Counted from the stretch's first letter, positions 18,701 through 29,600 are shown. The stretch is DNA of 64,000 bases from Cafeteria roenbergensis (GCA_008330645.1 VLTN01000018.1:495909-559908); one strand, 5' to 3'. The notes: a model not told the origin generated them from the sequence alone. Program-made: numbers and translations.

Positions 18701-21700
18701 GGCCGCGCCCCGACGTGGGAGGCTACGGCGGATTTGTCTGGTCCGTGACCTTCTCGCCGACGTCGGCTCGATACGACCCGCCGACGTTTGTGACTGACTC
18801 GAGCCTCATGGAGGGGCCGGGGGCGCTCGCGTGGGCGTCGGAGGTGCGCCGCGGCCGGGCACCCATCAGCGGCAGCTTCTCGCTCTACTTTCGCGGACAG
18901 GGCCCCAGCCCTCCTGTTCCGTTCGACGCAACGGCATCGGAACTCGAGGCTGCGGTGGAGGCGCTGCCAACTGTGGTGGACGTCTCTGTGGACCGAGCTG
19001 GGCCCAACGCCGCCGGAGGGTTTCGTTGGGCGGTCACCTTTGAGCGCACCGCCAACGTCTCCGTCGAGTGGGACTCCTTCGTTGACGACGAAGGCGACTC
19101 TCACTTTGCCAACGTGCCTGCGGTGGACCCCGACACGGACGGCATCAGCGTGTCCGCGGCCCCGTTCAGCGGCTTCCTCGCGCTGCCCGCCTTGGCGGCC
19201 CCGGATGGCGTCTTGGCGGGCACAGGCGCGCGGGTGTCGGTGGACCACGTTCAAGACCGACCAACGCCCTACCCGTGGGTGGGGGCCACGATGGGCCGGC
19301 CCGGCCTGGGCGCCGGCTCGGTGGTGGTGGCGGAGCGGCGGCAGCGCGAGTGGCGCGTCGACCCGGCGTCGGGCACCGGCGCACGGCTCAAGGGGTCGGA
19401 CACTGGCGCCCAGGACCACTTTGGGTGGAGCGTCGCGGCGGCGGCCAACGGCTCCGTGGTCGTGGTCGGCGCTCCTGGCGCCGAGGCGAACGGCGTGCTC
19501 GAACAGCAGCGCATCCGCTGCCGCGCCGACGGGGGCACCTTCAGGCTCTCCTGGCGAGGCCACGCCACAGACCCCATCCCCTTCTCCGCGACAGCAGCGC
19601 AGGTGCAGGACGCCCTGCAGCTGCTGCCGCCGCTCCACAGCGTCATGCTTGCGGTGGACGTGTCGCTCGTCCCGGGCGGCGACGGGCTCACGCCGGAGCA
19701 GGCGGCCGTCCTCCCCGTGTGCTCGGCGTCCAACGCCACTGGCGCCGCAGGTCAGCCCGGGGCAGAGCTTCTTGGACGGGCCACCGTGGTGACGTTCCTG
19801 TGGCCGCAGGACGGCGACATGGAGCCCATCGAGCCCGCGGGCGCAGCGCTCTCTCTGTCGGCCGCAGGCCAGAACGAGACTGGGTTCCTGGCGCCTCTTC
19901 TGGCGGTGGAGGACGACTACGTGAGAGGCACGCGGCGCTCTTCGGGGGCCAACGCCACCGGCGTGGCCGCAGGTGCGGTCTACGTGTTTGGGCGGGACGA
20001 GGCCGCCCGCTCGGCTGGAACGGGCAACCAGTGGGCGCAGACGGCTCGGCTCGAGGCGCCCGCCGGCGTGAGCGGGATGGCAGGGAGCATGTTCGGAGCC
20101 TCCATCGCGGCAAGCGCCGACACCATCGTCGTCGGCGCGCCGCAGAGCCCGAGCAAGCAGGGCGACCCTCTGCACGGCTCCGTCTTCGTGTTCGTCCTGA
20201 CCGGCAACGGCAACGACCGCGAGGGCCTCAGGCCCACTCCCGAGTCAGGCCGCTGGGCGCTGTCGGAGCACCTCTTCGCCACGACGACCAACTCTCAGGG
20301 CGAGACTGGGGCGCTCTTCGGCGCCGCAGTCGCGCTCTGGGGGGACACCCTCGCCGTTGGCGCACCCGGCCAGAACGAAGGCGCGGGCCAGGTGTTCGTC
20401 TTCAAGCGCTTCATGGACCGGTCGCAGTCCTTCCTCATCGATCAGGTCATCTCGCCGCCCGCCGGGATCCTGGGCGCGCCCCTGGCCGTGGCCGCGGCAT
20501 CAAACGCGCAGTTTGGCGCCGCGGTGGCGCTGGGCGAGGACGTGCTCCTCGTGGGGGCTCCCGGCGGGCTGAACCCCCACCGGCGCAGCGAGGGCATCCT
20601 GGGACGGGAGCGAGCTACCGGGTGCGCCCTGGTCTTCGACAGGCCGGACTTTGGAGAGTTCTTCCAGGGTCGCATCGGCTCCGACAGGCAGAGCATTGGC
20701 AGCCCGCGGGAGGTGCTGGCCCCGACAGCGGCGAGGAGCGGAGACCGCGTCGGGCACGCCGTCGCAGTATCGGGGCACGTCGCTGTCGTGGGGGCGCTGG
20801 AGTCCAGCTTGGCCGACGCCACGCCCCGCCTTGAGGTCCAGATGGTGTCAACGGGCCTTGTCCGAGTCAGCCCTGGAGACGTCGGGTTCCTGGAAACGGA
20901 CGCGATCCCCGGCGAGGCAGCCTCCCAGCCGACCAACGGGACAGAGGCCTCTGCCCGGCTGGGCGGCTCCTTCGCGCTGCAGTGGCGCCGCCGGCAAGTG
21001 CTTGCTAGCTGGCGGACACCCCGCAGCCAGGGCGGCCGGGGTGTGGGGGGCGCGCGCCGGCCTTCTCCCGTGGTGTGGCGCTCGTTTCAGTCCCGGAAGC
21101 TGCCGTTCGATGCCCCGGCCCGCGACGTCAAACGGGCCTTGGAGGAGGACCTTGGCACGGGCAGAGTCAACGTGACCCGCATCGGCCCTGCCAAGGACGG
21201 CGGCTTCCGTTGGCTGGTGACGTTCGTCGGCCTCGACGACGACGTCGCTCCGCTCTCGGTGCCGCTCCTGCGACCGGTGGGCGGGGCCCTCACCCCCCAG
21301 GCTGGCTCCCCCGCCACTGCGGCCGAAGTCGCCGTAGCGGCGGCCACCAGCCGCTCTCGCGCCGTGGCGTCGCTCGACCAGGCAGTCATCGCGGTGCACC
21401 GGGTCTCTCGCGCCCCCGACCCGGTCCGGGGCGCCGCCTACCTTTGGCGGCGTGAGCCCGCGTCGACCGGCCTCGCCTCCGGCTACCTGTCAGCATGGTG
21501 GGAGACCGCCGCGCTGTCGCCCTTCGCCCACCAGCGAGTCGACCAGTTCGGGTGGGCCGTGGCGGTGGACGGCAACACGGCGGTGGTCGGCGCGCCCAAC
21601 CGCGACCAGCACAACAGCGGCGTCAACGCGGGCGCGGCCGTCGCGTTCGACCTCGGGCTCCTGAACGTACGAATCGAGGGCGCGGCCGGGGCAGAGGCGT

Positions 21701-24700
21701 CGCCCGGCGTGCTGGACGCCAGCGAGGGCGACGGCGGCATCGACGTGCGCGTCACCCGCTGCGGGGACAGCTCGTGGCCTTGCCTGGTGCCTTCGCGGCC
21801 CGGCATCGTGCCGGGCGTGGGGCCGGAGGCTGCTTCGGAGGTGTACCACGTGGACGCCGTGTCGGGCACGGACTGGGGGGTGTACGACGGCCCGGAGCCG
21901 CGCGCAGTGGGCGCGTCCGGCCCGGCTGCACGGTGGGGGCTGGCAGCCGACGCAGCGCGCGCGCCAGCGATCGGCCCGCCGTTCTGTCTCGAAGCCTCCG
22001 AGGGCACGCAGGACTGCGAGTTCCTCCGGCTCGGCGACCGCTTCGGTCTGGCCACGCTGACCGCGTTCGACGTGTCGGCGGTCTCCGACTTTGCCCCGAT
22101 CTCCGGCCGACCGCTCGCCTTCAGCGCTTCCAACGGCTCGGCCGCGGACCCGCCCCCCGTCATGGTTGCCCACCGGCCGCACCTTCCCACTGGCACCGCG
22201 CCGGGAGCGGTGTGGAGAGCGGCTGCTGCCGGCCCCGCCGTTGCTGCCCTGCCGGCCAACTCGTCGACCGTCCGCGTGGTCATCACCGACGACACCGTCG
22301 CCGAGGCCGTGGACGAGACGCTCCACGTGCGCCTGTCGCTGCCCGGCATCCAGCCTCTGTTCGCGGGCCACCTGTGGGCCGCGGTGCGCATCGGTGACGA
22401 CGGCGATGGGACGATCGACAGCACCGGCTACGCGCAGCGCATCACCGCCGAGGACGACGACGGCGACGGCGCTGGGTCCGCGGCCCCGCTCTCGCTCGAG
22501 GGCGAGGCGCAGCCCGCTCCGCCCCCGCAAGCCATGTTCGGCGCGGCGGTGGCCGTGCGGGGGGCCGTCGCGGTCTCGGGAGCCCCGGGCCACCTCGGCC
22601 AGGAAGCGGCGGGTGGCGGCTCCAATGCGTCCGCCGCGGGCCGAGCGTTCCTCCTGCGCCGCGTGTTCGGGATCTGGGAGGTCGAGCAGCGGCTCTTGCC
22701 GCCGCCGTCGATGGACATTGCCGGCGCGAGCTTCGGGGCAGGGGTTGCGCTGTCGCCGGGCGCTGACGTGGCTGCCGTGTCCTCGTCCGGGCGCGCAGGC
22801 GGCAGCAGCGCCATTGCGCTCCACATCTTCCGGGCCCCCGACGCCTCGGGCTTTGGAAAGTGGGAGCTGGAGGCGTCGCTCTTGCCCGTGCTCGGGCAGG
22901 GCCTCGAAGGCGGGGCCCTTTCAGCAACGGACGGCTTCGGCGAGACCGGCTCGGTTGCCCTCACCGCCGCGCCTTCCGCGGGGCAGGCGGCGGCGGGCAG
23001 GGCGAGCGACGGGGCGTCCCTCATCGCCGCGGTGGGCTGCCCCGGCAAGGAGGCCGTGTTTGTGTTTCGGTCGGCCGCGGCTGCCGGGGGCGGCAGGAGG
23101 CACGTGTGGGCCCAAACGGCGGTGCTGCGCTCCAGCGCGTGGCGGCCCTTCCGCTGGCTGGAGACGTGGCACATGATCCCGGAGGCGTTCGGCGCCAGCG
23201 TGGCGGCTTCGCGCAGCGTGGGGTCGGGCGGCTCGCTTGTCATCGGCGCCCCGCTGGGAGACCACGGCAACATCAGCTTGCCCACTTCCTACCACCAGGT
23301 TCTCTCGCTGCGTTCAGAGGTGGAGTGGCGCGCCCGGGGCGCCGCTTACGTGTTTCAGTTCCTGGAAGGGGCCGACACGGCGGCCGCCGCCGATCCGGCC
23401 TCAGCGGCAGCCCGGCTCGGATGGCCCGGCGCGTCGGACCCCCTGGCGACTGTCGGCAACACGCCCTCTGAGCATGTGGGCCCGGAGTTGGCGTCGGCGA
23501 ACGCAATTGCCGACGCGGGTGTGGGCGTGTCTGCCGGGGCCTCCTCCCCTGCGGCCGCGCCCGCTGGCGTGTGGGCGGAGCACGCCCGCCTGGTCGCGCG
23601 CAGGCCGGACGCGAGCACGGGGGGGCTCTCCGACCGCCTTGGCGCGTCGGTGGCGGTGGACGGACCGCAGCTCATTGTTGGCGCGCCCGGCAGCCCAGCC
23701 CAGCCCGCGACCACGTGGGACTTCGAGGCCGGGGACCTGCGCGGGTGGACCGCCACTGGCAGCGCGTTCGACCACCAGCCCACCATGGGCGACAACCCTC
23801 GGCGGCGGCCCGGCTACCCCACGCCGCTCGGCCCCGGCAAGCCGTCGCCCGGCACGCGCCTCCGCGGCCGCTACTTCGTCGGCACGTTCGAGAACCGCAC
23901 TGGCAACCTCACCGCGATCGCTGCCGGCGACCCGACCCAGCCCTCCCCGTTCATGGCCGGCTCGGTGCAAGGCGACGGGCCCACGGGAACGCTGACGTCT
24001 GACCCGTTCATCATCGGAGGGCCGCTTGTCTCCATGCTCGTTGGGGGAGGCTGCGACGCCACGTCGCTGTTTGTCGAGCTGCTAGTCGACGGCCTGCCGT
24101 CGCGGCGCGCCACGGGGACCTGCTCCGAGGAGATGCGCCGCGTCCAGTGGGACGTCTCGCGCCTCATGGGCCGGGCCGCGCGCCTGCGCGTCTCCGACCT
24201 GTCCTCTGGCGCTCCATGGGGCCACATCAACGTGGACGACTTCCGCTTCGCGTGGGACATTGGGCGGTACGCGGGCACGCCGCGAGCGGGAGCCGCGTAC
24301 GTCTACCGGCGGTACGCTGGTGGAACCAACCCGCGGGAGCCGTGCGCGGGGGACCTGCTCGGCAACGCCTCGGTGCTGCGGTGCGGCTGGGAGCAGCAGG
24401 CCAGGCTGGCGGCGGCGGATAAGCGGCGCGCCGCGATGTTCGGCGCGGCTGTCGCCGTCGATGCCGCAACGGGAACGGCTGCTGTTGGCGCGCCAGGCCA
24501 CTCGCCCGTGCACCCGGACTGGGCGATGCCCGGCTTCACGCCCGGCGTGCGCGTCGGCCTGTTCGGCGAGCTGGACGCCAGCCCGAGCGGCGACGCCGGG
24601 CTGAATGCGCTCCCTCGCGGGTCGGGCCACGGGGTTGGCCAGTGGCTGGCCGCGGGGGACGTTGTGTCGAGCGTCGGCTCGCCCGGCGGGGCCTCCTCCA

Positions 24701-26211
24701 CGCTCGTGCCTGGGTGGGCGCCGCCGCCTCGGTTTCCGCCGTACCTCGGGACGGCAGGCGTGGTTGGAACGAGTGCCGGGAACCTATGGGCAGGGTCCCT
24801 CGAAGGAGGGGGTTCGCTGGGCGCCGCCCAGGCGTCCTTCGGGCCGCACGACACGATCGATGCTCCGTTTGCGGCAGGCGCGGCGGCAGGAGCGGCAGTT
24901 CCGCTCGGACTAGGCATCGGGGCCGGCTTCCACAGCCCTTGGCTGGGCGGCGACGGCTCTGCGATTGGGTCGCGGGGCGGCGAGTCGAACCCGGGCGCGC
25001 GGCCGGCCGGCCTGCTCGGGGGCAGTGGCCCCGGCGGCTCCACGGGCAAGCGCTTCGGGTCGGCGTCCTCGGTCGGACTGCAGTGGTTTGAGGCTGCGGA
25101 CGGAGCTCGGACGGCTGGCGGGCAAGGACCGTTCGACTCTGGGGACTCGCCCTTTGACTATGCATGGGACGGCCTCTCAGCGGCATCGCGCGCTCGGTCG
25201 TCCGCAAGCGCGGCGGCAGTCGACGAGGAGCTGCGCCGCCGGCGCACCACCGATGGCCGGTGGACCCAGAGCGGCGGCACGGTCCGCCAGTACGCCCCCT
25301 CCATGCGCCGCCCCCAGCAGGGCCCCGCGCCCGGGCCACCGGCCGCGCCCGCCGGAGAGGCGTCGTGGGTCGGGCGCGGCCTGGGGCAGGCTGGGCCGGA
25401 GGGGGTGCTCTACCTGTTCCGACGAGACCCCGAGCGGCGGGGCGGGGAGCCACAGGCGCGGCTGGTGGACGCACCCGCGTGGTCCCAGTCTACACAGCAC
25501 GCCGCAGTGCGCCTGCCTTGGTCATCCGTCGGGGCGGGCTCCGGGTCCTCGCTGGCCCTTGACGGCGACACGCTGCTTGCTGGCGCCCCCAGGGACAGCA
25601 CCGACGCGCCCGACGCCGGGTCTGTGACCGGTCTCGACGTGTCCCTGGTCCGCGCCGGGTTCGAGAGCACCGACTACGCGGAGGCCAGGCTGGGCGGGCG
25701 CGACCTGGACACGTTCGGCCAGCGCTACCGCATCGCCGCAGTGGGCTCCGCGGTGCACTCGTACGCGTTCCCCGAGGGCTTCCACCTGGGCTACGCCGTT
25801 GTGCCCGTGTTCCGCGCCGGCGACAGGCACGGCGGCGGGGCGTCTGACCTGAACCGCACTCTCCACGTCCGGTACGCCACGCGCGGCGTGACCGCGCAGG
25901 GCGTCACTGCCCGCAAGGCCGAGGCGTGCAAGCTGCTGCCGCTCTTCGAGCGGTCCAGGGCCAGGTGCGGCGACTACGTCGATGTCGCCGGCGTGCTCGA
26001 GTTCGCGCCTGGCGTGTCGCGCCGCGACATCATCATTCCGCTCGTGGACGACGACTGCCCTGAGCCCGAGGCCGAGACGCTCCAGATCCACCTCGGGACG
26101 CCGGGGGGCGTGACGTTCGACGGCGAGGAGTACGCGGTAACGCTTCGCATCGACGACGACGACCTGGCCAACGACGAGTCGACGTGCCTGCGGCCGCTGC
26201 AGGGGCAGTAG
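15787..26211 (+). CDS. Giant secreted protein with FG-GAP and Calx-beta modules
   Basis: The gene encodes 3474 residues without an intron. After Arg-rich residues 1-10 comes a hydrophobic segment (AALIAGAIVAIASSGVVGVA), a good signal peptide. Residues about 43-690 hold at least four copies of an Ig-like module with the hallmark QPVVEVxDAGGN, repeated near 43, 167, 291 and 573. From about 690 to 3280 there are about a dozen FG-GAP-like repeats (FGAAVALxGDTLAVGAPG and variants) as in integrin-alpha propellers. Among them are modules with PFDATASELEAAVEALP followed by a WAVTF strand. Calx-beta-like segments occur near 2160-2210 (DETLHVRLSLPG) and at the C-terminus (DDDCPEPEAETLQIHLG). Many NxS/T sites fit glycosylation. 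No C-terminal membrane anchor is visible. A surface or matrix adhesion role is likely; the ligand is unknown. The start follows from the signal peptide. Confidence 0.85.
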   Translation: MRRRVSRPRAAAALIAGAIVAIASSGVVGVAGSSLADVLAAVAELRVVVQPAGARGGEAFDTQPVVEAVDASGQRVGWLGNTTRVSAEVVEHGTGSRFLALNGSATSAFADFAPNGTAGEGTATFSGLSIAEAPAEGVVLRFALDFPAGVAAPWAASTAFNVSVGPAVRLGLRREPGAAEGGLAFRAQPVVEVQDAGGNRVDGDNSTTVTAALVVDAAAEGNATLSGAGVASALTMVRGSVSFRDLAIDVRGVGYVIRFTAVAGPAARNVTGAAAQVDSPPFTVGTGPTAAMRFVQAVGGARGGIPFLQQPVVELVDAGGNVNEEDNHSTVTVSVVADPTLPGLTATLSPAFLYHPYPLDEVRASVGNGSVYVNLTGSTAALQLDPPLLHGDRVTIGDGAWEYPPRGLPGALVRLVAVGGTERLRLDEPWAGPAAFDQRLTRQSPGLTARVVNGKASFVNLTLDRAGSGFRLLFTSSLRPDPEGTLLGRGRRGMGRVGYGFGYGADLPDPVAAYPNDYDPPFQVNRQDSGPAYLAASAEVSAHGFAAPWPGSAPAPNITLVTDHFVVGLGDPDHLRIDVPAAGAWAGGQPFLRQPVLSLRDAGGNLLVWQEGAVVTASLTADPTGGALPALSGFVNVSMVQGQAEFLNLAVSREGVGFQLSFHAAVPGWGSFSTSQRLDVLPSAEWQVSLPDAQPGDRAGESVAVSGDVLVAGSPHDRAPTKEIQIVETTGDSDSFVAEIQAVGTAADAQLEVQEILFESLSPHLGLASLDPSLPSTPWHPGANGSFAVLWGDRRTAPIPVQAAHAAFVQVVLEQEMTKAGSGALRVSERRFSEPVTDANGTAIGARQVTAWAVTFVGRDTGPVEQMRVDGSGLGAFEVALAPSAQPVATGASAQLPAARVRVQQVSEATVVDGAFTLSLTDTSGAQLVTPPVPHNATALQLRDAIQAHLGTGPVSVSRHAFAPSTSYPNPGPRPDVGGYGGFVWSVTFSPTSARYDPPTFVTDSSLMEGPGALAWASEVRRGRAPISGSFSLYFRGQGPSPPVPFDATASELEAAVEALPTVVDVSVDRAGPNAAGGFRWAVTFERTANVSVEWDSFVDDEGDSHFANVPAVDPDTDGISVSAAPFSGFLALPALAAPDGVLAGTGARVSVDHVQDRPTPYPWVGATMGRPGLGAGSVVVAERRQREWRVDPASGTGARLKGSDTGAQDHFGWSVAAAANGSVVVVGAPGAEANGVLEQQRIRCRADGGTFRLSWRGHATDPIPFSATAAQVQDALQLLPPLHSVMLAVDVSLVPGGDGLTPEQAAVLPVCSASNATGAAGQPGAELLGRATVVTFLWPQDGDMEPIEPAGAALSLSAAGQNETGFLAPLLAVEDDYVRGTRRSSGANATGVAAGAVYVFGRDEAARSAGTGNQWAQTARLEAPAGVSGMAGSMFGASIAASADTIVVGAPQSPSKQGDPLHGSVFVFVLTGNGNDREGLRPTPESGRWALSEHLFATTTNSQGETGALFGAAVALWGDTLAVGAPGQNEGAGQVFVFKRFMDRSQSFLIDQVISPPAGILGAPLAVAAASNAQFGAAVALGEDVLLVGAPGGLNPHRRSEGILGRERATGCALVFDRPDFGEFFQGRIGSDRQSIGSPREVLAPTAARSGDRVGHAVAVSGHVAVVGALESSLADATPRLEVQMVSTGLVRVSPGDVGFLETDAIPGEAASQPTNGTEASARLGGSFALQWRRRQVLASWRTPRSQGGRGVGGARRPSPVVWRSFQSRKLPFDAPARDVKRALEEDLGTGRVNVTRIGPAKDGGFRWLVTFVGLDDDVAPLSVPLLRPVGGALTPQAGSPATAAEVAVAAATSRSRAVASLDQAVIAVHRVSRAPDPVRGAAYLWRREPASTGLASGYLSAWWETAALSPFAHQRVDQFGWAVAVDGNTAVVGAPNRDQHNSGVNAGAAVAFDLGLLNVRIEGAAGAEASPGVLDASEGDGGIDVRVTRCGDSSWPCLVPSRPGIVPGVGPEAASEVYHVDAVSGTDWGVYDGPEPRAVGASGPAARWGLAADAARAPAIGPPFCLEASEGTQDCEFLRLGDRFGLATLTAFDVSAVSDFAPISGRPLAFSASNGSAADPPPVMVAHRPHLPTGTAPGAVWRAAAAGPAVAALPANSSTVRVVITDDTVAEAVDETLHVRLSLPGIQPLFAGHLWAAVRIGDDGDGTIDSTGYAQRITAEDDDGDGAGSAAPLSLEGEAQPAPPPQAMFGAAVAVRGAVAVSGAPGHLGQEAAGGGSNASAAGRAFLLRRVFGIWEVEQRLLPPPSMDIAGASFGAGVALSPGADVAAVSSSGRAGGSSAIALHIFRAPDASGFGKWELEASLLPVLGQGLEGGALSATDGFGETGSVALTAAPSAGQAAAGRASDGASLIAAVGCPGKEAVFVFRSAAAAGGGRRHVWAQTAVLRSSAWRPFRWLETWHMIPEAFGASVAASRSVGSGGSLVIGAPLGDHGNISLPTSYHQVLSLRSEVEWRARGAAYVFQFLEGADTAAAADPASAAARLGWPGASDPLATVGNTPSEHVGPELASANAIADAGVGVSAGASSPAAAPAGVWAEHARLVARRPDASTGGLSDRLGASVAVDGPQLIVGAPGSPAQPATTWDFEAGDLRGWTATGSAFDHQPTMGDNPRRRPGYPTPLGPGKPSPGTRLRGRYFVGTFENRTGNLTAIAAGDPTQPSPFMAGSVQGDGPTGTLTSDPFIIGGPLVSMLVGGGCDATSLFVELLVDGLPSRRATGTCSEEMRRVQWDVSRLMGRAARLRVSDLSSGAPWGHINVDDFRFAWDIGRYAGTPRAGAAYVYRRYAGGTNPREPCAGDLLGNASVLRCGWEQQARLAAADKRRAAMFGAAVAVDAATGTAAVGAPGHSPVHPDWAMPGFTPGVRVGLFGELDASPSGDAGLNALPRGSGHGVGQWLAAGDVVSSVGSPGGASSTLVPGWAPPPRFPPYLGTAGVVGTSAGNLWAGSLEGGGSLGAAQASFGPHDTIDAPFAAGAAAGAAVPLGLGIGAGFHSPWLGGDGSAIGSRGGESNPGARPAGLLGGSGPGGSTGKRFGSASSVGLQWFEAADGARTAGGQGPFDSGDSPFDYAWDGLSAASRARSSASAAAVDEELRRRRTTDGRWTQSGGTVRQYAPSMRRPQQGPAPGPPAAPAGEASWVGRGLGQAGPEGVLYLFRRDPERRGGEPQARLVDAPAWSQSTQHAAVRLPWSSVGAGSGSSLALDGDTLLAGAPRDSTDAPDAGSVTGLDVSLVRAGFESTDYAEARLGGRDLDTFGQRYRIAAVGSAVHSYAFPEGFHLGYAVVPVFRAGDRHGGGASDLNRTLHVRYATRGVTAQGVTARKAEACKLLPLFERSRARCGDYVDVAGVLEFAPGVSRRDIIIPLVDDDCPEPEAETLQIHLGTPGGVTFDGEEYAVTLRIDDDDLANDESTCLRPLQGQ

Positions 26212-26691
26212 CTGGGCTTGCCTCCGTGTTGGTGGCTGAGTGATGGCGTGTGTGTCTTTTGCTCCGCGTGCGTGAAAACAAAAAAGTGTGCATCGTCCCG
26301 CAGGCCAGCAAGAGTGCGCCTCACTGGCGCGTCTTTGCCTGCCGTGCAGCGCGGCTGCATCCGGCCACGGTCGGTGCTCCTCGGGAGTCGCGGGGTTGCG
26401 CTCCAGTTGCCGTCCTGTGCCTGTCACACCCGCGAAAACGCTGCCCGCCAACCAAGGCCAGCACTGGCCGCCACGTGGGACCAATGCCGCGCGTCCCGCC
26501 CTCGACGCACCGCCGAGGCGCACGCCAGTGGCGTGGGCATCGCCACAAGGGCCGGGGCAGTCGGCGCAGCAGCGTCGGACTCAGGGCGGAACAGTGCAAT
26601 CGATGGCCCGCAAGCTCTGCCCCAGCAATCCTCGTCGGCGAGCAGCGTTGGCGCAGTCTGTTCGGCCGCGCCCGCCGGCACTCTCCCTTGC
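26212..26691. other. Spacer, 480 bp, with TG-rich 3' flank
   Basis: The first 80 bp after the giant gene's stop are TG-rich (about 26225-26285) and include an A-rich run near 26276-26285, which may direct 3'-end formation. The remainder should carry the promoter and 5' UTR of the alanyl-tRNA synthetase gene. No other gene is visible. Confidence 0.5.
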
Positions 26692-29600
26692 ATGCTGGCA
26701 AGGGGCCTTTCCCGGACCTCCACCCGCTGTATAGGTGCCGCAAACCGGACCATGGCCGCCGCCGCTGCCGCCACTTCTCGCTCCCCCGTGAACATCGCGG
26801 ACGTCGCCAAGGCCAGCGCCGTGGCCTCCGCCGCCGGCCTCGAGTGGCCCGTGTCCAAGGTGCGCCAGGACTTCATCGACTTTTTCGTGACCAAGAAGGA
26901 CCACAAGTTCGTGAAGTCCTCGCCCGTGGTGCCCCACGATGATCCCACCCTCCTCTTCGCCAACGCCGGCATGAACCAGTTCAAGGCCATCTTCACGGGC
27001 ACCGCCGACCCCAGCGGCCCGCTCGCCGGCCTCACTCGCGCGGCGAACAGCCAGAAGTGCATCCGCGCGGGCGGCAAGCACAACGACCTGGACGACGTTG
27101 GGCGGGACACGTACCACCACACCTTCTTCGAGATGATGGGAAACTGGTCCTTTTCGGACTTTTTCAAGCGCGAGGCCATCGAGTGGGCCTGGGAGCTCCT
27201 CACGGAGGTCTACAAGATGCCCAAGGTGAGAGTTTGCGAGAGCGGGGCGCCGGATCGCCGGGAGGGGGGAGGGCGCGCGGGGGCAGGCGAGCCAATCGCC
27301 GAGCTTGCGAGCCTGGTTGTGGAGCAGAGGAGTGCAGCAGCGCGAGAACCAAATCGCCGATGTCGATCAGCCGCTTGAGCTCAGCGCCGCCCAGCGTGCC
27401 CTTTGGCCGAGCCATGCGTGGCCATCGCTGCTTGGCGCCAAGCAGGCCCTTCGCGGCGCGCTCGGGCCCGTCCTTGCCTCGCCACGCTCCCGTGCGGGCG
27501 GTCGAGTTCGGGCAGGCTCTTGTGCAACCTGTTGATCAGCAATGACCGCCACCCCGGCTCCTCGCCTCGACCCAAGGCTCACCGCCTGCTCCGCCCTCCG
27601 CCCTCCCCCCCCCCCGTGCGCATCGTGCAGGACCGCATGTATGCCACCTACTTTGAGGGCGACGACGATGTGCCGGCCGACATCGAGGCTCGCGACATTT
27701 GGCTCAGCCTCGGGCTCCCGGAGAACCGCGTGATCGCCAGCAACAAGGCGGACAACTTCTGGGAGATGGGGGACACCGGACCCTGTGGCCCGTGCTCCGA
27801 GATCCACTTCGACCGCATCGGCGGCCGCGACGCCTCTCACCTGGTGAACATGGACGACCCCGACGTGATCGAGATTTGGAACCTGGTGTTCATCCAGTAC
27901 TTCCGCAGCGAGGACTCCTCCCTCTCCCGCCTTCCCCACAACCACGTCGACACCGGCATGGGCCTCGAGCGCGTGACGGGAATCCTCCAGGACGTGCGCT
28001 CCAACTACGACACGGACATCTTCCGCCCCCTCTTCGCGTCCATCCGCGCTGCGACGCGCTGCCCCGCCCAGCCCGAGGGCTGCCGCGAGTACACCGGCAA
28101 GCTCGGCAAGGAGGACACGGACGGCGTGGACATGGCCTACCGCGTGGTGGCCGACCACATCCGCACCCTCACCTTCGCCATCACTGATGGCGCCGTCCCC
28201 TCCTCCGAGGGCCGCGGCTACGTGCTGCGCCGCGTGCTGCGCCGCGCCGTGCGCTTCGGTGACGAGAAGCTCGGCGCCCCGCGCGGCTTCTTCTCCACCC
28301 TCGTGCCCGCCGTCGTGGAGCTCTTCGGCGAGGCCTACCCCGAGCTGGCCGGCAAGGCCGCGTTCGTCCAGGAGGTGCTCGCTGACGAGGAGTCCTCCTT
28401 CAACCGCACCCTCCGCAAGGGCCGCGACCAGTTCGAGAAGCACGCCGCCGCCCTCGAGGCCGCTGGCGAGACCGTCCTCCCCGGCCCCGTGGCCTTCTTC
28501 CTCTACGACTCGATGGGCTTCCCCGTCGACCTCACCCAGATCATGGCCGAGGAGCGCGGCCTCACCGTGGACGTGGAGGGCTTCAACGAGGCCATGGAGC
28601 GCCAGCGCGAGGCCTCCCGCAGCAGCCGCAGGAGCGGCGGCGGCGTCATGCTCAAGCTCGAGGCCGAGCAGACTGCCGAGCTCGCTGCCCGTGGCGTCGA
28701 GCCCACCGACACCGACGCCAAGTACGAGTGGTACGTCAAGCCCTCTGCCGTCATCAAGGCCATCTGGGCCCCCTCGACCGGCGGCTTCGTCGCCGAGGGC
28801 GACTCTGTCGACGCGTCTGCCGGCCCCATCGGCGTGATCCTCGACAAGTCCCCCTTCTACTACGAGTCCGGCGGCCAGGAGTCCGACACCGGCGTGATCG
28901 CCGTCGCGGCTGACGCCGCCGCCGCCGCCGCCGCGGATGCCGACGACGACATCGAGGATGGCAGCACCGGCGTGTTCGACGTCGACGGCGCCCAGGCCTT
29001 TGCCGGCTTCGCCCTGCACATGGGCACCGTCCGCTCCGGCGCCCTCACCGTGGGCAGCACCGTCCGCTCGGCCGTGGACTACCAGCGCCGCGAGCTCCTC
29101 GCGCCCAACCACACCATGACCCACGTGCTCAACTTTGCGCTGCGCAAGGTGCTCGGCGGCACCGTGGACCAGAAGGGTTCCATGGTGGCGGCCGACAAGC
29201 TCCGCTTCGACTTCAACTCCTCCGGCGCTCTCACCGGCGAGCAGGTCAAGGCCGTCGAGGACATCGTCAACGGAGTCATTTCGAGCGCCCTCCCCGTGTA
29301 CAACAAGGTGGTGCCTCTGGCCGACGGGCGCTCCATCGAGACCCTCCGCGCCGTCTTCGGCGAGACCTACCCCGACCCGGTGCGCGTGGTGTCCGTTGGC
29401 GCCAAGGTCGAGGACCTTGTGGCTGACCCCGCCAACGCCGAGTGGGCCGACCTCTCCGTCGAGTTCTGCGGCGGCACCCACCTCCGTAACACCTCCGCGG
29501 CCGGCCGCTTCGCCATCGTCGAGGAGGTTGCCGTTGCCAAGGGCATCCGCCGAATCGTTGCCGTCACCAAGGACGCCGCCACGGACGCCTTCGACAAGGG

